Below, one piece after another: positions 1 through 10,371 of a stretch of DNA of 64,000 nt. The notes under the pieces are model-generated. The model had not been told where the DNA came from. It searched no databases and saw only the letters and a program-made list of their open reading frames with translations. Made by a program: the position numbers and the translations under genes. The DNA lies in assembly GCF_013402915.1 (NCBI RefSeq), contig NC_050726.1, forward strand, positions 203,501 through 267,500, given 5' to 3'. This stretch comes from Zygotorulaspora mrakii (taxonomy: Eukaryota > Ascomycota > Saccharomycetes > Saccharomycetales > Saccharomycetaceae). How positions within the stretch are numbered: position 1 is the stretch's first letter; every line of letters begins with the position of its first letter.

Positions 1-1783
1 AATTGGCCAGCTCTGTCCATTGGTCGAAAGTTAAGGAATATTTTTTGTTCTTTTTTGCAATTGATCTGAATTTTCGAAATGCACTCAATAGCAGTTGCAT
101 CTCGTCAAGCTTAGTGTTTTTGAAAAGGCCAGCATTCGGGGCTTTGCTCTGTTCAGAGGCAAATTTTGTCTGATAAATATGTAGAATAGCCATAGGAAAA
201 TTCTGTGGATTTTCATCTTCTAGTTCAGATAGATTATAGAGTAAGGTTGAATCTGCAGCAGTACTCACGTTGCTCGCATCGAGTTTGGAACCTTCCGGTG
301 CAGTGTCGCTTGCATGAGTTTTTGCGTGGAGGTCCTCATCATCGTTATGACTGCCATCATCAGAAGCCTCATCCTCTGCATTGTCTGAAATGTCTTCAGG
401 TATCATCTCATCATTATTCAGAATGAATCTATCCCATGATCTACTGCCGTATAGCACAACGCTTTGTAGTCTCATCTTGAACTTCTTCGCAACTGATAAA
501 TCAATAGTTTGTGCTATATCAAGCATAAAATCACCCACAGTGGACAAAATAACACTCATCAATGGAATGGCACCGAGTGCCCAAAGCACAAAAAATGCAC
601 GACCTGCGGCAGATCTTGGCGCGTAGTCACCATATCCAATGGTCAAAAAACAGAGATACCCAAAATAAATCGCATTAAAATACGACCAATTCTCTGCGAA
701 CATGAACACCATACTGCCAAGATTCCAGAACAAGACGAATGCAAGCAAGGTACTCAACAAAGCGTGAAGCTTTTGTTTTGAACTGGCAAGTTTTCGAAAT
801 TCCTGCATTTTTTCAAATGCCTCCTGTTGAGTATAAGTAACTTCTCCATTGGCTATACGTTTGAGCTCCGCTTGTCTAAGTAATTAGACTCTGTGGAAGA
901 ATACAACGTATCCAGAAGATTCTTGAAAAATTCCCCTTGTCATGGCAATTATCAAAGCTAGTGTTATCAGGCCAACGGTAGAAAAAACCAGTATTAGTAT
1001 TTTAGCTGCAACTGACGTGGGCAAGATATCCCCCAAACCAACGGTAAGAATGGAGACAACAGAGAAATACAGCGCAGTGCCAAAGGAACGGTGTAGCAAT
1101 CCGGAAAACATTCCACCACCCCAAATAAGAATGATGGAAAAGGCAACGGTAAAGACCATTAGACTTCTTTCGTTTTTGATAAGATTAAACCTCGCAGGAT
1201 ATTTCCCGCATGCATATCCAACAAAATGAGTAGTCAAAATTATAGTACAACCAAAATAAAGTCCTGAAGTGATAGCTGCATACCAAAACCCAATAGACTT
1301 CTCATGATCACTTTCAAAATATCGTGCTGCACAGACGATCACATCTATAAGTAGCATGAAACTTGCCATAGTCCAACCCACAATACATAGACACTGTGCT
1401 TTCAAATAGCTCAATCTTTCGTTGAAATGTAGTAGTAAAGCAATGTTTGAGGCAAAACCCAGCACCAATGAGATCACGTTAAATGCGAATATTCCGGCCG
1501 GATCCTTCACATACGCTGCATCCACTTGAACCCCATTTTCGTAAATTCTTTTCTCCCTCCAACTTTCCACGACACATGCAATGGAAATCGTATTTGCTAT
1601 GGGGCCCAAACACGCCGTCAGAACTGGAAAGTAGCATGACACATGAAACCATGTTACAAACATCCCTGACGCCGGATCACAATTGATAATATTCACTCTT
1701 TTGCTGTTGAAAGAGAGTGATTCTTCCAGCGCCATATCTACCACAGGACGATCCGTTTCTTGAGCACTAGCTTTTGGGCTCAT
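1..1783 (-). pseudogene. TOK1: TOK1-like outward-rectifier K+ channel, split by an in-frame stop; 3' end beyond window
   Basis: Plasma-membrane potassium channel of the fungal TOK family, with eight membrane spans and two pore loops. Both pore signatures are visible: TVGLGDILP in the first block and TIGYGDYAP in the second (near 611-640). The likely start is the ATG at 1781-1783; the open frame runs a further 53 codons upstream but only from a TTG. After the conserved FFHRV, codon 300 is TAA (884-886, minus strand). The same frame then stays open to base 1 and encodes the second pore and a hydrophilic, acidic C-terminus resembling Tok1. In S. cerevisiae the residue after HRV is Glu, so a GAA-to-TAA change would explain the lesion. 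No other break is seen. The 299-residue product would lack the second pore. The neighbour SRS2 is divergent, as in S. cerevisiae. Identity is secure; pseudogene status rests on one base. Confidence 0.85.
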
Positions 1784-2550
1784 CGCACCATTGTCTTTTA
1801 GAGTCCGACTGCAACTCTTCCTCTCTATACCTTCAAAAAAGGAAGACTGTACCTTCACAAAGGGAAGACTGCACTTCAATAGGATACAATGAGTGCGTTG
1901 ATAAAAGACCACTAATCCTAACACCTGGAAAAAACACTTCAATTTGCTTTAATCGCAATGTAAATAATGTCTAGCAAATTGCTAAGATCATTGATTATTT
2001 TACCTTTCAAAAGCCATTAAGTACTGCACGTGACATGATAGCAAGTGTAATAGGCTTGCATAACAGTTCTTTGTTTGTGTAATTCATTTGGCTCCCCTTA
2101 AGAGTTTGGAAGCGTCCTAATGTGTTGCAATATGCCTATAAGCTCTTGAGTTCTGCAGTCTTGTTGGGCGGCTTATTATCAATATTATGAGAACATATAA
2201 TGAACTTGAGAAGATAAACATTCAATTACTGTAGATATTAGGGGGGAAAATCTACATTTCACTTTGATAACGCTAAGTCATAGAGATAAAAGAAAGTTGT
2301 ATGCTCTAATGACATTCAAATCCCTCTATGTTAATTATTATTTGTCTTTTATAAGTAATTATTTGATATATATTTTGGTTTTGATGCAGGGCGCTCGAAA
2401 TAAGAAAAAGTCCATTGATTAAGCATAAATACTCAATTTTGAAGCGTTAAGTGCCGTACCTCGAGGCTGACTCTAAAGCAGGAGACCAAGTCCAGCTCTC
2501 GCACTTAATCAGCTTTTGGGAGCTTTCAAGTAATTTTTTATTAACTGGGG
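1784..2550. other. TOK1-SRS2 divergent intergenic region
   Basis: AT-rich divergent promoter region with no gene. Near the TOK1 side (about 1822-1875) two imperfect copies of a roughly 25-bp unit containing GGAAGACTG lie in tandem. Near SRS2 an 8-bp inverted repeat (TTAAGTGC at 2447-2454, GCACTTAA at 2501-2508) could form a weak stem in the leader. No recognised regulatory box stands out. Confidence 0.5.
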
Positions 2551-5500
2551 ATGGTGCCCGCTAGGGATGCCTTGCTGCATGACATGCAAGCATCGCTTAA
2601 CGAACAGCAAAAGGCTGCCGTTGAATTTGATCGCTCAAGCGCATTGCAGGTCATTGCGGGTCCTGGGACTGGTAAAACGAAAGTACTGACTTCTAGGGTT
2701 GCCTATCTGTTGTTGAAGGAGAAAATAAACCCTCAAGACATCATTGTGACAACATTTACGAATAAAGCAGCTAAGGAAATGATCGACAGATTGGTAGAAC
2801 TGCTTTTGGCCACAAATATAAGGGTTTCGGATATATTGATTGGTACATTTCATAGCATCTGTCTGAAGATACTTTCACGATTTGGTCATAAAATTGGACT
2901 CCGAAAGGACTGGAGAATTATAGACGAAAGCGAAGTCAATAAAATCATGGATGAGATGATAGAGAAGATGCCTGATCAAATAAGAGATTATGCCCACGCA
3001 ATTAGTCGCAAGGTTAATTTCTGTACTTTGAAACAGGGCTCCGACCAATGGGTCGTCAATCCTCGATTGGTAAAGAGGGAGATTTCAAGATTGAAGACGT
3101 TTGCCATCATCCCAGAGGAATACACCAAGGACTCTGATCATGATCCTGCTTTAGCATACTTCTACGAGAGATACCAAGGCGAGTTAAATAAGGTAAACGC
3201 TCTGGATTTTGATGATTTATTGATGTATACATTTCGGCTTTTGACGAGAGAGCGATGTTTACCATATATTAAACATGTATTTGTTGATGAATTTCAAGAT
3301 ACAAATGGAATTCAGATGGACCTCATGTTTTTATTTGCAAGGGGTAATCATCACACTTCAAGAGGTATCACAGTAGTTGGTGATCCCGACCAAAGTATTT
3401 ACGCGTTTAGACACGCATTGGCTAACAATTTTGAAGCAATGGTTAATAAGTGTCCTCTACCGACCTCAAGAGTTGTATTAATTGAGAATTATCGGTCCTC
3501 ACAAAAGATTTTAAACACAAGTGAAATGCTAATTAGGCAGCAAGTTAAAGGACGTCCGGATAGGTTGCCTCTGAAAGCGCAGTTTGATTCCGATTTTCCA
3601 CCAGTATATACAGTTTTTCCAGAATCATTCTTAGAAGCACCTTCTCTGATAAGAGAGCTACTTTATTTGAAATCGTTGCCAGGCCTCTTTAGTTTTAATG
3701 ATTTTGCGATCTTGGTAAGGCAAAGACGTCAAATGAAGGCTATGGAAAATGCATTGATAGAACATCAAGTGCCATATAAGATAATACGAGGACATGGTTT
3801 TTGGGAGTTGAAAGAAGCAGTTGCCATGATCAATCTTTTAAAATGTTTGAACTCAAACAATGAAATAAATGCAATTATTGCAGCACTTCAATACCCACCC
3901 AGAGGCTTAGGACAAACTTCAGCTGAAAGGATCAAATCAGAGCTGGAAAAAAAATCTGCTGATGCGTTTGATACATTAAAAGAAATTGCTAATAAGAAGA
4001 TTAAGGTTACGATGCCTGAAAAAGCGCGAGCTGTCATTAAGGAATTTATTGCAATGATTGACACATGTGGCACACTCTGTGAAGGGCCCTTAACCACTGC
4101 GCTTGACGATATATTTGAAAAACTTTATGCAATGTCAGGGATGAAGTACGAATATCTATATGTTGACGGTAAGAAGAAATCTGAAGTTGGAAAAAATCCG
4201 GAACCTGATTTCTCAAATACAAGACATAAGAACATAATGATATTGAAAAACTACTTTCTAGGATCGAACTTAACTGCAGGTGAGACCTCGAAAGATGCTA
4301 ACAAGACAGACACACATTCAAAACGCGCCAATGCTAACATGATAAAGGTCCATATCCGTAATTTTTTTTTATCCCTTGCCATGTACACTTCTTCAGCAAT
4401 GACACCGGATGGAGATCAAAAAAGTGATAGTCAAAAGGAAAATGGATTCGTGACTATGTCTACCATTCATGGGGCAAAGGGGCTTGAATGGCCAGTCGTT
4501 TTTATACCCGGCTGCGAGGAAGGTGTAATCCCATCAATATTTGGCGAGGAGAAGGATGAGGAATCCAACGACAGTAGTGACGATGAATTTATTAGAGGCA
4601 TTCATGAAAACAAAATCAACGAAAACGATTCTCGAGATATCAGTGGCAAAGACAACATTTCTAACAAAAAATCGATTACTGAAAGTCCCAAAAAGAAATC
4701 TTGGATGCCCTCTATTGGGGATACCCTGAATGAAGAAAGGAGAATGTTTTTCGTTGCTCAAACAAGAGCGAAGCATCTTCTATATCTATCCGCTGTTGAT
4801 AGTACGAGAGGCAGAGGCAGCTCTCCTAGTAGATTTTTGACCAGTGAAATTTTGCATACTATGGTTGATGAACAACGTTTGTTTGATAATATTGACAATA
4901 TAAAAAGGCTTTACAGTATGTTAGGCAAGAAAATCCCGAAAAGTACCAGCACATTTTCAATAGAACAGGTAATTAGAGATTATTCCCAGTTCGTAGAAAA
5001 AAGAAGGGAAAGACTCATATGGAATGGATCTTTTGTGAATAACATGTACCAGTTTGATATCAATCAAAATATTAATATTCCTTGCACCAATGAGTTCTCA
5101 ACTGCCGCGATTCAACTTCAAAAAGAGAACAACAGAAAATCTCCTGAGAGGAAATGCATACGACCTGGGAATATTTCATCGCCAAGCCGACGGACTGGCA
5201 TGCTGGATAAAGACAGGTCTACGTCTTCTTTTATTAATGGCTTGCCTATTAAAACGGCAACATTTGCACCGGATTATAAGCCAGGCAGAAAGACCTTATC
5301 GACACCACTGAACTTGAAAAAATCTTTTGCACCTAAAATCGGGGATCCGCAGAAATTGGAAGCGAGTAATGGTATCATGCGAGACTTAAATTCCTCAGAG
5401 ATACAAATTAACGGTAGTCAAAAGACTGACTCTAGCACCCAGTGCAAAGACGTAACTTACGGCAATGTGCAACCCTGTCCTGGACAAGTCATAAAGAGAG

Positions 5501-5955
5501 AGGACGGACAAGTTGCGGCCAAATGCTTTTCGAACGTCCGCAGACCTCATGGAAGTAATAGAAAAGTGATTGCCGCACGAATAGATATTGCACCGCCTAA
5601 TGATGGCCTCAACGTAAAGGCAGAGGATATCTCACCGAATACATCTGAAAATACCGCCAACGATCACATGGGTACAACTGCTGGAGAGATATTGCATGAC
5701 CCAGACGAAATAATAATTGATGATAGACCTATCATTTCAAATGCCAAAACCTTGGCGGATGCTGCCAAGAGAACAAAGAGAAAAAGCAAGCCTTCCTTAT
5801 TTTCGAGCCAGGCGCCCCCAAAAATATTGCAAACCCTTGATGACAATGGAATAAAATCGGAATCAACATTAAATAATTTGGACATTTTTTCTCGTTTATC
5901 CAGAGCCAGGAAGAAAAGCAAATTGAATGATTCTGAAATCATCATAATTGATTAA
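2551..5955 (+). CDS. SRS2: Srs2 UvrD/Rep-family 3'-5' DNA helicase (anti-recombinase)
   Basis: Superfamily 1A helicase that in yeast strips Rad51 from single-stranded DNA and is drawn to forks by SUMO-PCNA. At 1134 residues it is close to the S. cerevisiae protein (1174). Visible motifs in order: Q motif LNEQQ (16-20), Walker A AGPGTGKT (36-43), Walker B DEFQD (246-250), GDPDQS (motif III), HGAKGLEW (motif V) and QTRAK (737-741, motif VI with its arginine). The region after about residue 800 is hydrophilic and disordered. The very C-terminus, DSEIIIID, is a hydrophobic-acidic SUMO-interaction-type motif in the same place as in Srs2. The start is ATG, the only plausible one before the conserved LNEQQKAAV. 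It converges with GWT1, leaving 142 bp between stops. Gene order TOK1-SRS2-GWT1-DPB11 matches YJL093C-YJL090C. Confidence 0.97.
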   Translation: MVPARDALLHDMQASLNEQQKAAVEFDRSSALQVIAGPGTGKTKVLTSRVAYLLLKEKINPQDIIVTTFTNKAAKEMIDRLVELLLATNIRVSDILIGTFHSICLKILSRFGHKIGLRKDWRIIDESEVNKIMDEMIEKMPDQIRDYAHAISRKVNFCTLKQGSDQWVVNPRLVKREISRLKTFAIIPEEYTKDSDHDPALAYFYERYQGELNKVNALDFDDLLMYTFRLLTRERCLPYIKHVFVDEFQDTNGIQMDLMFLFARGNHHTSRGITVVGDPDQSIYAFRHALANNFEAMVNKCPLPTSRVVLIENYRSSQKILNTSEMLIRQQVKGRPDRLPLKAQFDSDFPPVYTVFPESFLEAPSLIRELLYLKSLPGLFSFNDFAILVRQRRQMKAMENALIEHQVPYKIIRGHGFWELKEAVAMINLLKCLNSNNEINAIIAALQYPPRGLGQTSAERIKSELEKKSADAFDTLKEIANKKIKVTMPEKARAVIKEFIAMIDTCGTLCEGPLTTALDDIFEKLYAMSGMKYEYLYVDGKKKSEVGKNPEPDFSNTRHKNIMILKNYFLGSNLTAGETSKDANKTDTHSKRANANMIKVHIRNFFLSLAMYTSSAMTPDGDQKSDSQKENGFVTMSTIHGAKGLEWPVVFIPGCEEGVIPSIFGEEKDEESNDSSDDEFIRGIHENKINENDSRDISGKDNISNKKSITESPKKKSWMPSIGDTLNEERRMFFVAQTRAKHLLYLSAVDSTRGRGSSPSRFLTSEILHTMVDEQRLFDNIDNIKRLYSMLGKKIPKSTSTFSIEQVIRDYSQFVEKRRERLIWNGSFVNNMYQFDINQNINIPCTNEFSTAAIQLQKENNRKSPERKCIRPGNISSPSRRTGMLDKDRSTSSFINGLPIKTATFAPDYKPGRKTLSTPLNLKKSFAPKIGDPQKLEASNGIMRDLNSSEIQINGSQKTDSSTQCKDVTYGNVQPCPGQVIKREDGQVAAKCFSNVRRPHGSNRKVIAARIDIAPPNDGLNVKAEDISPNTSENTANDHMGTTAGEILHDPDEIIIDDRPIISNAKTLADAAKRTKRKSKPSLFSSQAPPKILQTLDDNGIKSESTLNNLDIFSRLSRARKKSKLNDSEIIIID

Positions 5956-6097
5956 TACAGCCCACACTATAAGCGTGATAAAAACTTATCATGTAAATGG
6001 TATTGTGATTGATGAGCTGTTCAGAATGCCCATATGAATTTATAAAGTGATAGAAACAAAATTTGGTAAAACTAAATTTATATAAGATTAGCTTGCG

Positions 6098-7558
6098 TTA
6101 CAGTTTAATGAATATACCTTTCTGGTAAAGGCACAACGAAACAATTGCCAAGAATGCAGCGTATGCGAGTAAAGCTATGACGGATTGTTTTTTTGAGGCA
6201 TCTATTGTTGAAAAACACATGTTAATGAGACCCGTTGAGACATTAGCAAGCAAGAACATGATCAACCCATTACTGTTGAATGCTTCTAGAGTCAATGGCA
6301 CTTTGTAGCCCTTTATATTCGTCCCAAAGGTAGCATCGATAAGCGAGTAAATGAATAGAAACCCTAAATTGTACGCACAAACCCAGATAACGTAAGGTAA
6401 GTTTGCAAATCTTCTGGAAACATCGTATGGATGGAATGAGAACACGATTTGAGCTAGAACAGTGACAAAAATGGTCCAGATTAGTAGTCCGATGGACGGC
6501 GAGACTGTTGTAATTCTATCCCAAAAGCTAGCAAATACCTTTCGTTTTTTTATGTATACCATTTGAATAGATGCTTTGTACAAATTGTTCTTCGTAGGCA
6601 CATTTCCTAAGCAATAAAAGCCGGTACTTTGTCCAATTAGGAAGATCGAGCAATACCCCAGGAAGGAGGCAATACCTTCTCTATTTGAACTGAAAAAAGT
6701 ATTACGAGGTGCCATTATTAAAAACTTTAGAGCCTTTTCGTTACAGACCAAAATAGTTTCATAAAGCAGTGAAATAACAAGAGCGATCAAACATCTGGGA
6801 ACTCTTTCTGCTATTGGGTCCAAAAACACTAGTACCGGAGGTAAAAAAGCTAAAGTAATGAAAAAATTCCAATGAACGCCATATTCGGTTACATGCTCTT
6901 GATACTCTAGATTTTTGACAAAATATAGCCTTAACAAGCCAATCAGTAGCAATGTTCCACCCGCCCTCAAAGCGTCAAATGATCTCTTTTTCAGGCTTGG
7001 TTTAGACTTAGGAAATAGTTTGTGCTTGAGAATAACCCTCGAAGAAACTATACCGTTGCTGAACACAAATGATCCAACCCCAAGATCCATCATTGAAGTT
7101 CCCCAAGTTTCCACCTTTGCAAACCTACGAGGAAAAACCCGAAAATCGACAGCCAAAATTGCCAAAACTGTCACGATTAACATCCCACCACGATATGCAG
7201 TTATGAATGGCCTCTTAACCAGTTGAAATCTTTCATCCTGAGTGTACTTCTTCGTTAGATTATGCACTTTTCTTGAATGTGACGATTTGGATTTTGTGAT
7301 TAAAAATGCCATCACTGTTGGGAAAATGATCAATGAGTACAGTAGTGTCACATTATCAGAATAAATTGTTATAGACAGTAATAAGCAAATCCAATTCAAT
7401 GCAAAATCAACTAGCAAAGGGACATCATTTCCAATTGATAAAAGGTGCCAACAAAAATATGAAACTAGAGCAATTGAAGTTACTAAATTTATCTCCGAAA
7501 TTGTTCCACCACTTAAATCTGCAACAAAGTTCTCCTTGCGCTCCTTCAGAGTTGACAT
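6098..7558 (-). CDS. GWT1: Gwt1, GPI-anchor inositol acyltransferase
   Basis: ER multispanning protein that adds the fatty acyl chain to inositol of glucosaminyl-phosphatidylinositol in GPI-anchor synthesis. The protein has 486 residues (S. cerevisiae 490). It has about a dozen hydrophobic spans and long stretches close to yeast Gwt1, for example FPRRFAKVETWGTS and EYQEHVTEYGVHWNFF, and it ends IFIKL as in the yeast protein. The start is placed at the ATG at 7556-7558 (MSTLKERKE), which matches the conserved N-terminus; the frame extends 20 codons upstream to a non-conserved MSWRKKK start at 7618, an alternative that I think unlikely. It is followed upstream by DPB11 on the same strand, with 131 bp between the DPB11 stop and this start. 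Confidence 0.96.
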   Translation of the reverse strand: MSTLKERKENFVADLSGGTISEINLVTSIALVSYFCWHLLSIGNDVPLLVDFALNWICLLLSITIYSDNVTLLYSLIIFPTVMAFLITKSKSSHSRKVHNLTKKYTQDERFQLVKRPFITAYRGGMLIVTVLAILAVDFRVFPRRFAKVETWGTSMMDLGVGSFVFSNGIVSSRVILKHKLFPKSKPSLKKRSFDALRAGGTLLLIGLLRLYFVKNLEYQEHVTEYGVHWNFFITLAFLPPVLVFLDPIAERVPRCLIALVISLLYETILVCNEKALKFLIMAPRNTFFSSNREGIASFLGYCSIFLIGQSTGFYCLGNVPTKNNLYKASIQMVYIKKRKVFASFWDRITTVSPSIGLLIWTIFVTVLAQIVFSFHPYDVSRRFANLPYVIWVCAYNLGFLFIYSLIDATFGTNIKGYKVPLTLEAFNSNGLIMFLLANVSTGLINMCFSTIDASKKQSVIALLAYAAFLAIVSLCLYQKGIFIKL

Positions 7559-7689
7559 TAGGAGAAAGGTTGATTGCGTCTTGTCGTGTCTTTCATGCTT
7601 TTTTTTACGCCAACTCATTATAAGGTAAATACGATCTTGAGTGACGCGAATTTACGATACATCCATGAAAAAAAAAACATAAATAAATG

Positions 7690-9783
7690 CTAAATACCTA
7701 TATCTTTAATATGCTTTTTGGTAAGTTTGCGTACAGCTTTACCCGTAGGAATATCTCCTGTAGTACCGTAAGTAACCTGAGTGAAGCTTGCTGAATCTAT
7801 AGGTGGTTGATCATTGGCTAATTCCATGGACTTGTTCGGAGCCTCATGAACTCTATCGGACATTATATTTCCCCAACTAGACGGCCGGGAATTTGATTTA
7901 CTTTCAAATGACACAACATTTGAGTGTACTTTCTTTATGGGAGTGCTTGATAATGGTTGCGAAGGTAAATCCGGTTCGAGATTAGTTCTTTTTCTTGATT
8001 CTGATTGCACCGATTCTGATTCCTTTATTTTCTCCAGAAACTCTAACCTGGCTTCCTTAATATGTGGACTAGATCCTGTAGCTGCTGTATTAAAGGGGAT
8101 TTCCTTTTTGTGACCAATGCTAACTTTTGGACTTAACTCGATCATAAAATTATCTTTTATACCTCTTGGACAGATGATGCACCAGTTGATGTTATTCAAA
8201 TAAACGTGGTCTCTTTTATTTTCTGACAAATAAGATGATTTTTTGAAGATATCAAAAAGAAATGAAGGAGTGACTCCTGGAATGGAATGGGATTGTTTAA
8301 TGAATTCAATTTTACGCTTCATAGAATTTCGAAGTATTTGATTTTTTGAATTGGTCTCTTGCAATGCGAAGAGATCTCCATAGCAATTGCGCCAAAGAGC
8401 ATGGGTCTTCGGTATGCTAGACAAAGCTGACAAGTTAATAATTAAGAGATCTGCTGAGCTATTCAAATACTCTGTTAATTCAATACCCATCGGTTTCATT
8501 ATTTGTAAAATTTTTGATAAATGTAGTAATTCCACTCCATGGAAACCAGTAATGGCAACTTTTAAAGCCTGATTAGCCGTATGCACTAAATACTTGGATG
8601 GCTTTAATTGCACATCGTTCGTAATTAGAAATGGCCTTGACCAAGTATCTGGTGGCGAAATTATTTTTTTATAATGCAGACATCTTTCGATGAAAAATTC
8701 TGTAATAATGACGGCACTCGCACAATCATTCAGTTCGCAATCATTCAGTTCGCACTCATTCAGTGGAGCATTGCTGGGTATGATATGATAAGTGGTGGGG
8801 GATTCTGACACTATTCCCCCATTCTGTTCGATGACTCTTTGAAGGATATCGCGATGATTAGTTTCAAATATGTTCGAAATTTCAAAAGAGCAGTTCTCAA
8901 ACACTGAATTTTCAAGAGACACCTCTTTGAGAGCTTTACCACGTGAATTCAAAGGAGCCACTTCCTTGGCTTTGGGATGATCTACAGCCATGACTTTTTC
9001 CCAGATTTTATCGCCCTGTGATTTGAATCTTGTAAGTGGATTACCGGTAATAGCCGCCGTGGCGCTAGCACCATTCGCTGAAACACCAATAGCCACTTCC
9101 GATACCGGTACTACTGAAGACAGTTGATCCCAGCAATCGCATGAATCTATACCAATTTTTTCAAATGGCGTATGTTCCGGAATATTGGTTACTAAATAGT
9201 AAGGATCGTATTCCAGAGTAGCATTCCTTCGGTGACAATCCAGTAACCACTTATAATGTACAATGGGAAGACCCTGCTCCAATGCAGCTTGGACCCGAGT
9301 ACCCTCAAGCGAACTAGAGACGAAAACAACATCGCCACGTTGAAATGTCTTGGTATCCTTGACAAAATGCGTTGTGTAGCACTTGTAGCAACTACCCAGC
9401 TGACAGATTCTTTCAAGCTCTTGGATGTACTGTGCTGATTTATCGTGAATTCTACCGATGAAGATTAGAAAATCTGTCAGTGGTTTATTTGAATATCTTT
9501 CTCTCAGCAATTTCAGACAATCTCCAATATCATCTCCTGCGAGCCACCTTCTATACAGAACATCGATTGCATCAGGATCTATGAACAAAATGTCGTGACG
9601 ATTTCGCACGGAGAATTTGTACTTGTTTGTGCTCTTTGATCCACATATGAGCACATTAACTTGTCGCGTGAGGTCCTTTGAGTAGTTACCTCCTAGCTTG
9701 AAAATTTTTTTGGAAATTGATCTTGATACAGACTCACTCTCAATTCCAGTTGGGCAGAATGTAATGTCATGAAAAGGCTTCAT
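7690..9783 (-). CDS. DPB11: Dpb11/TopBP1-type BRCT replication-initiation and checkpoint scaffold
   Basis: Scaffold that joins phosphorylated Sld2 and Sld3 during origin firing and activates Mec1 in the checkpoint. The protein has 697 residues (S. cerevisiae 764). Four BRCT repeats are recognisable, roughly at residues 1-105, 115-215, 300-405 and 410-530; the typical Trp shows in WLAG, KWLLDC and WCIICPRG. The start is the ATG at 9781-9783 (MKPFHDITFCPT), matching Dpb11; a further 27 codons are open upstream but only from TTG. The C-terminal tail keeps TQVTYG, also present in yeast Dpb11. A TTACCCG (Reb1-type) site lies 33 bp upstream at 9816-9822. Confidence 0.96.
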   Translation of the reverse strand: MKPFHDITFCPTGIESESVSRSISKKIFKLGGNYSKDLTRQVNVLICGSKSTNKYKFSVRNRHDILFIDPDAIDVLYRRWLAGDDIGDCLKLLRERYSNKPLTDFLIFIGRIHDKSAQYIQELERICQLGSCYKCYTTHFVKDTKTFQRGDVVFVSSSLEGTRVQAALEQGLPIVHYKWLLDCHRRNATLEYDPYYLVTNIPEHTPFEKIGIDSCDCWDQLSSVVPVSEVAIGVSANGASATAAITGNPLTRFKSQGDKIWEKVMAVDHPKAKEVAPLNSRGKALKEVSLENSVFENCSFEISNIFETNHRDILQRVIEQNGGIVSESPTTYHIIPSNAPLNECELNDCELNDCASAVIITEFFIERCLHYKKIISPPDTWSRPFLITNDVQLKPSKYLVHTANQALKVAITGFHGVELLHLSKILQIMKPMGIELTEYLNSSADLLIINLSALSSIPKTHALWRNCYGDLFALQETNSKNQILRNSMKRKIEFIKQSHSIPGVTPSFLFDIFKKSSYLSENKRDHVYLNNINWCIICPRGIKDNFMIELSPKVSIGHKKEIPFNTAATGSSPHIKEARLEFLEKIKESESVQSESRKRTNLEPDLPSQPLSSTPIKKVHSNVVSFESKSNSRPSSWGNIMSDRVHEAPNKSMELANDQPPIDSASFTQVTYGTTGDIPTGKAVRKLTKKHIKDIGI

Positions 9784-10230
9784 GACCCTGCCGGCCCTGC
9801 ATATAAATTGGTATATTACCCGATGCTTTTCTACAAGAATGACTTGTTTATGTATACATGACAATTGATATTTCGAGCTTGTCGTTTGATGTGATACATG
9901 CTCATATCTCTGAACTAGACCAAGGCCAGGTTCTACAAAATAGATATGCTAGATTTCCGTCATAGCTGCCAGGCATTAGCTCGGTATCATCATCGCTTTC
10001 TGCTCTTTCTTCTCCATTTTTTCACTGTTGAGCTCACCAAGTCAAGCAAAGCGTATACATGTATATCCAAACATACCATACACCAAGCTGGTGGGTGCGT
10101 TACAGAGCGCGACGCAAAATGAAGGCTGTGATAAAGCAGCAACCTACCATACGTGGTGAATACTTGATCTTTTAAGAGTGCAATGGCCTCGAAACAGGCA
10201 TAGAGTATGAATCGAATACTTTTCTATTCT

Positions 10231-10330
10231 TCCAGAACATTGTAGGGCATTCTAGAATATTCTGGAACATTCTGGAGCATTCTGGAGCATTTCCAAGTAT
10301 TTCCAGAGCATTCCAGAAGTTTCTAAAAGC
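10231..10330. promoter_or_regulatory. Heat-shock-element array with strict 10-bp period
   Basis: Ten consecutive 10-bp blocks follow the pattern TCTGGAACAT, drifting at both ends. This gives alternating TTC and GAA/GAG pentamers in perfect register, for instance TTCTAGAATATTCTGGAAC from 10250, which is the nTTCnnGAAn layout bound by Hsf1. The best core, 10250-10295, has about eight pentamers. It lies about 450-550 bp upstream of DPB11 and 40 bp before a small plus-strand frame. It may be an Hsf1 site cluster or simply a tandem repeat that happens to spell one. Confidence 0.6.
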
Positions 10331-10371
10331 TCTTTATCTGTAATGGCCCTCGTTCTCCGTTTGTGTTGCGT

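Noticed and set aside
881..889. Programmed stop-codon readthrough as explanation for the TOK1 TAA
   Set aside because: The context GTC TAA TTA CTT does not match known yeast readthrough contexts (such as a stop followed by CARYYA), and Tok1 is not known to use readthrough; mutation or error is simpler.
2447..2508. 8-bp inverted repeat in the SRS2 leader as a regulatory hairpin or terminator
   Set aside because: The stem is short with a loop of about 46 bases; such repeats occur by chance in AT-rich promoters.
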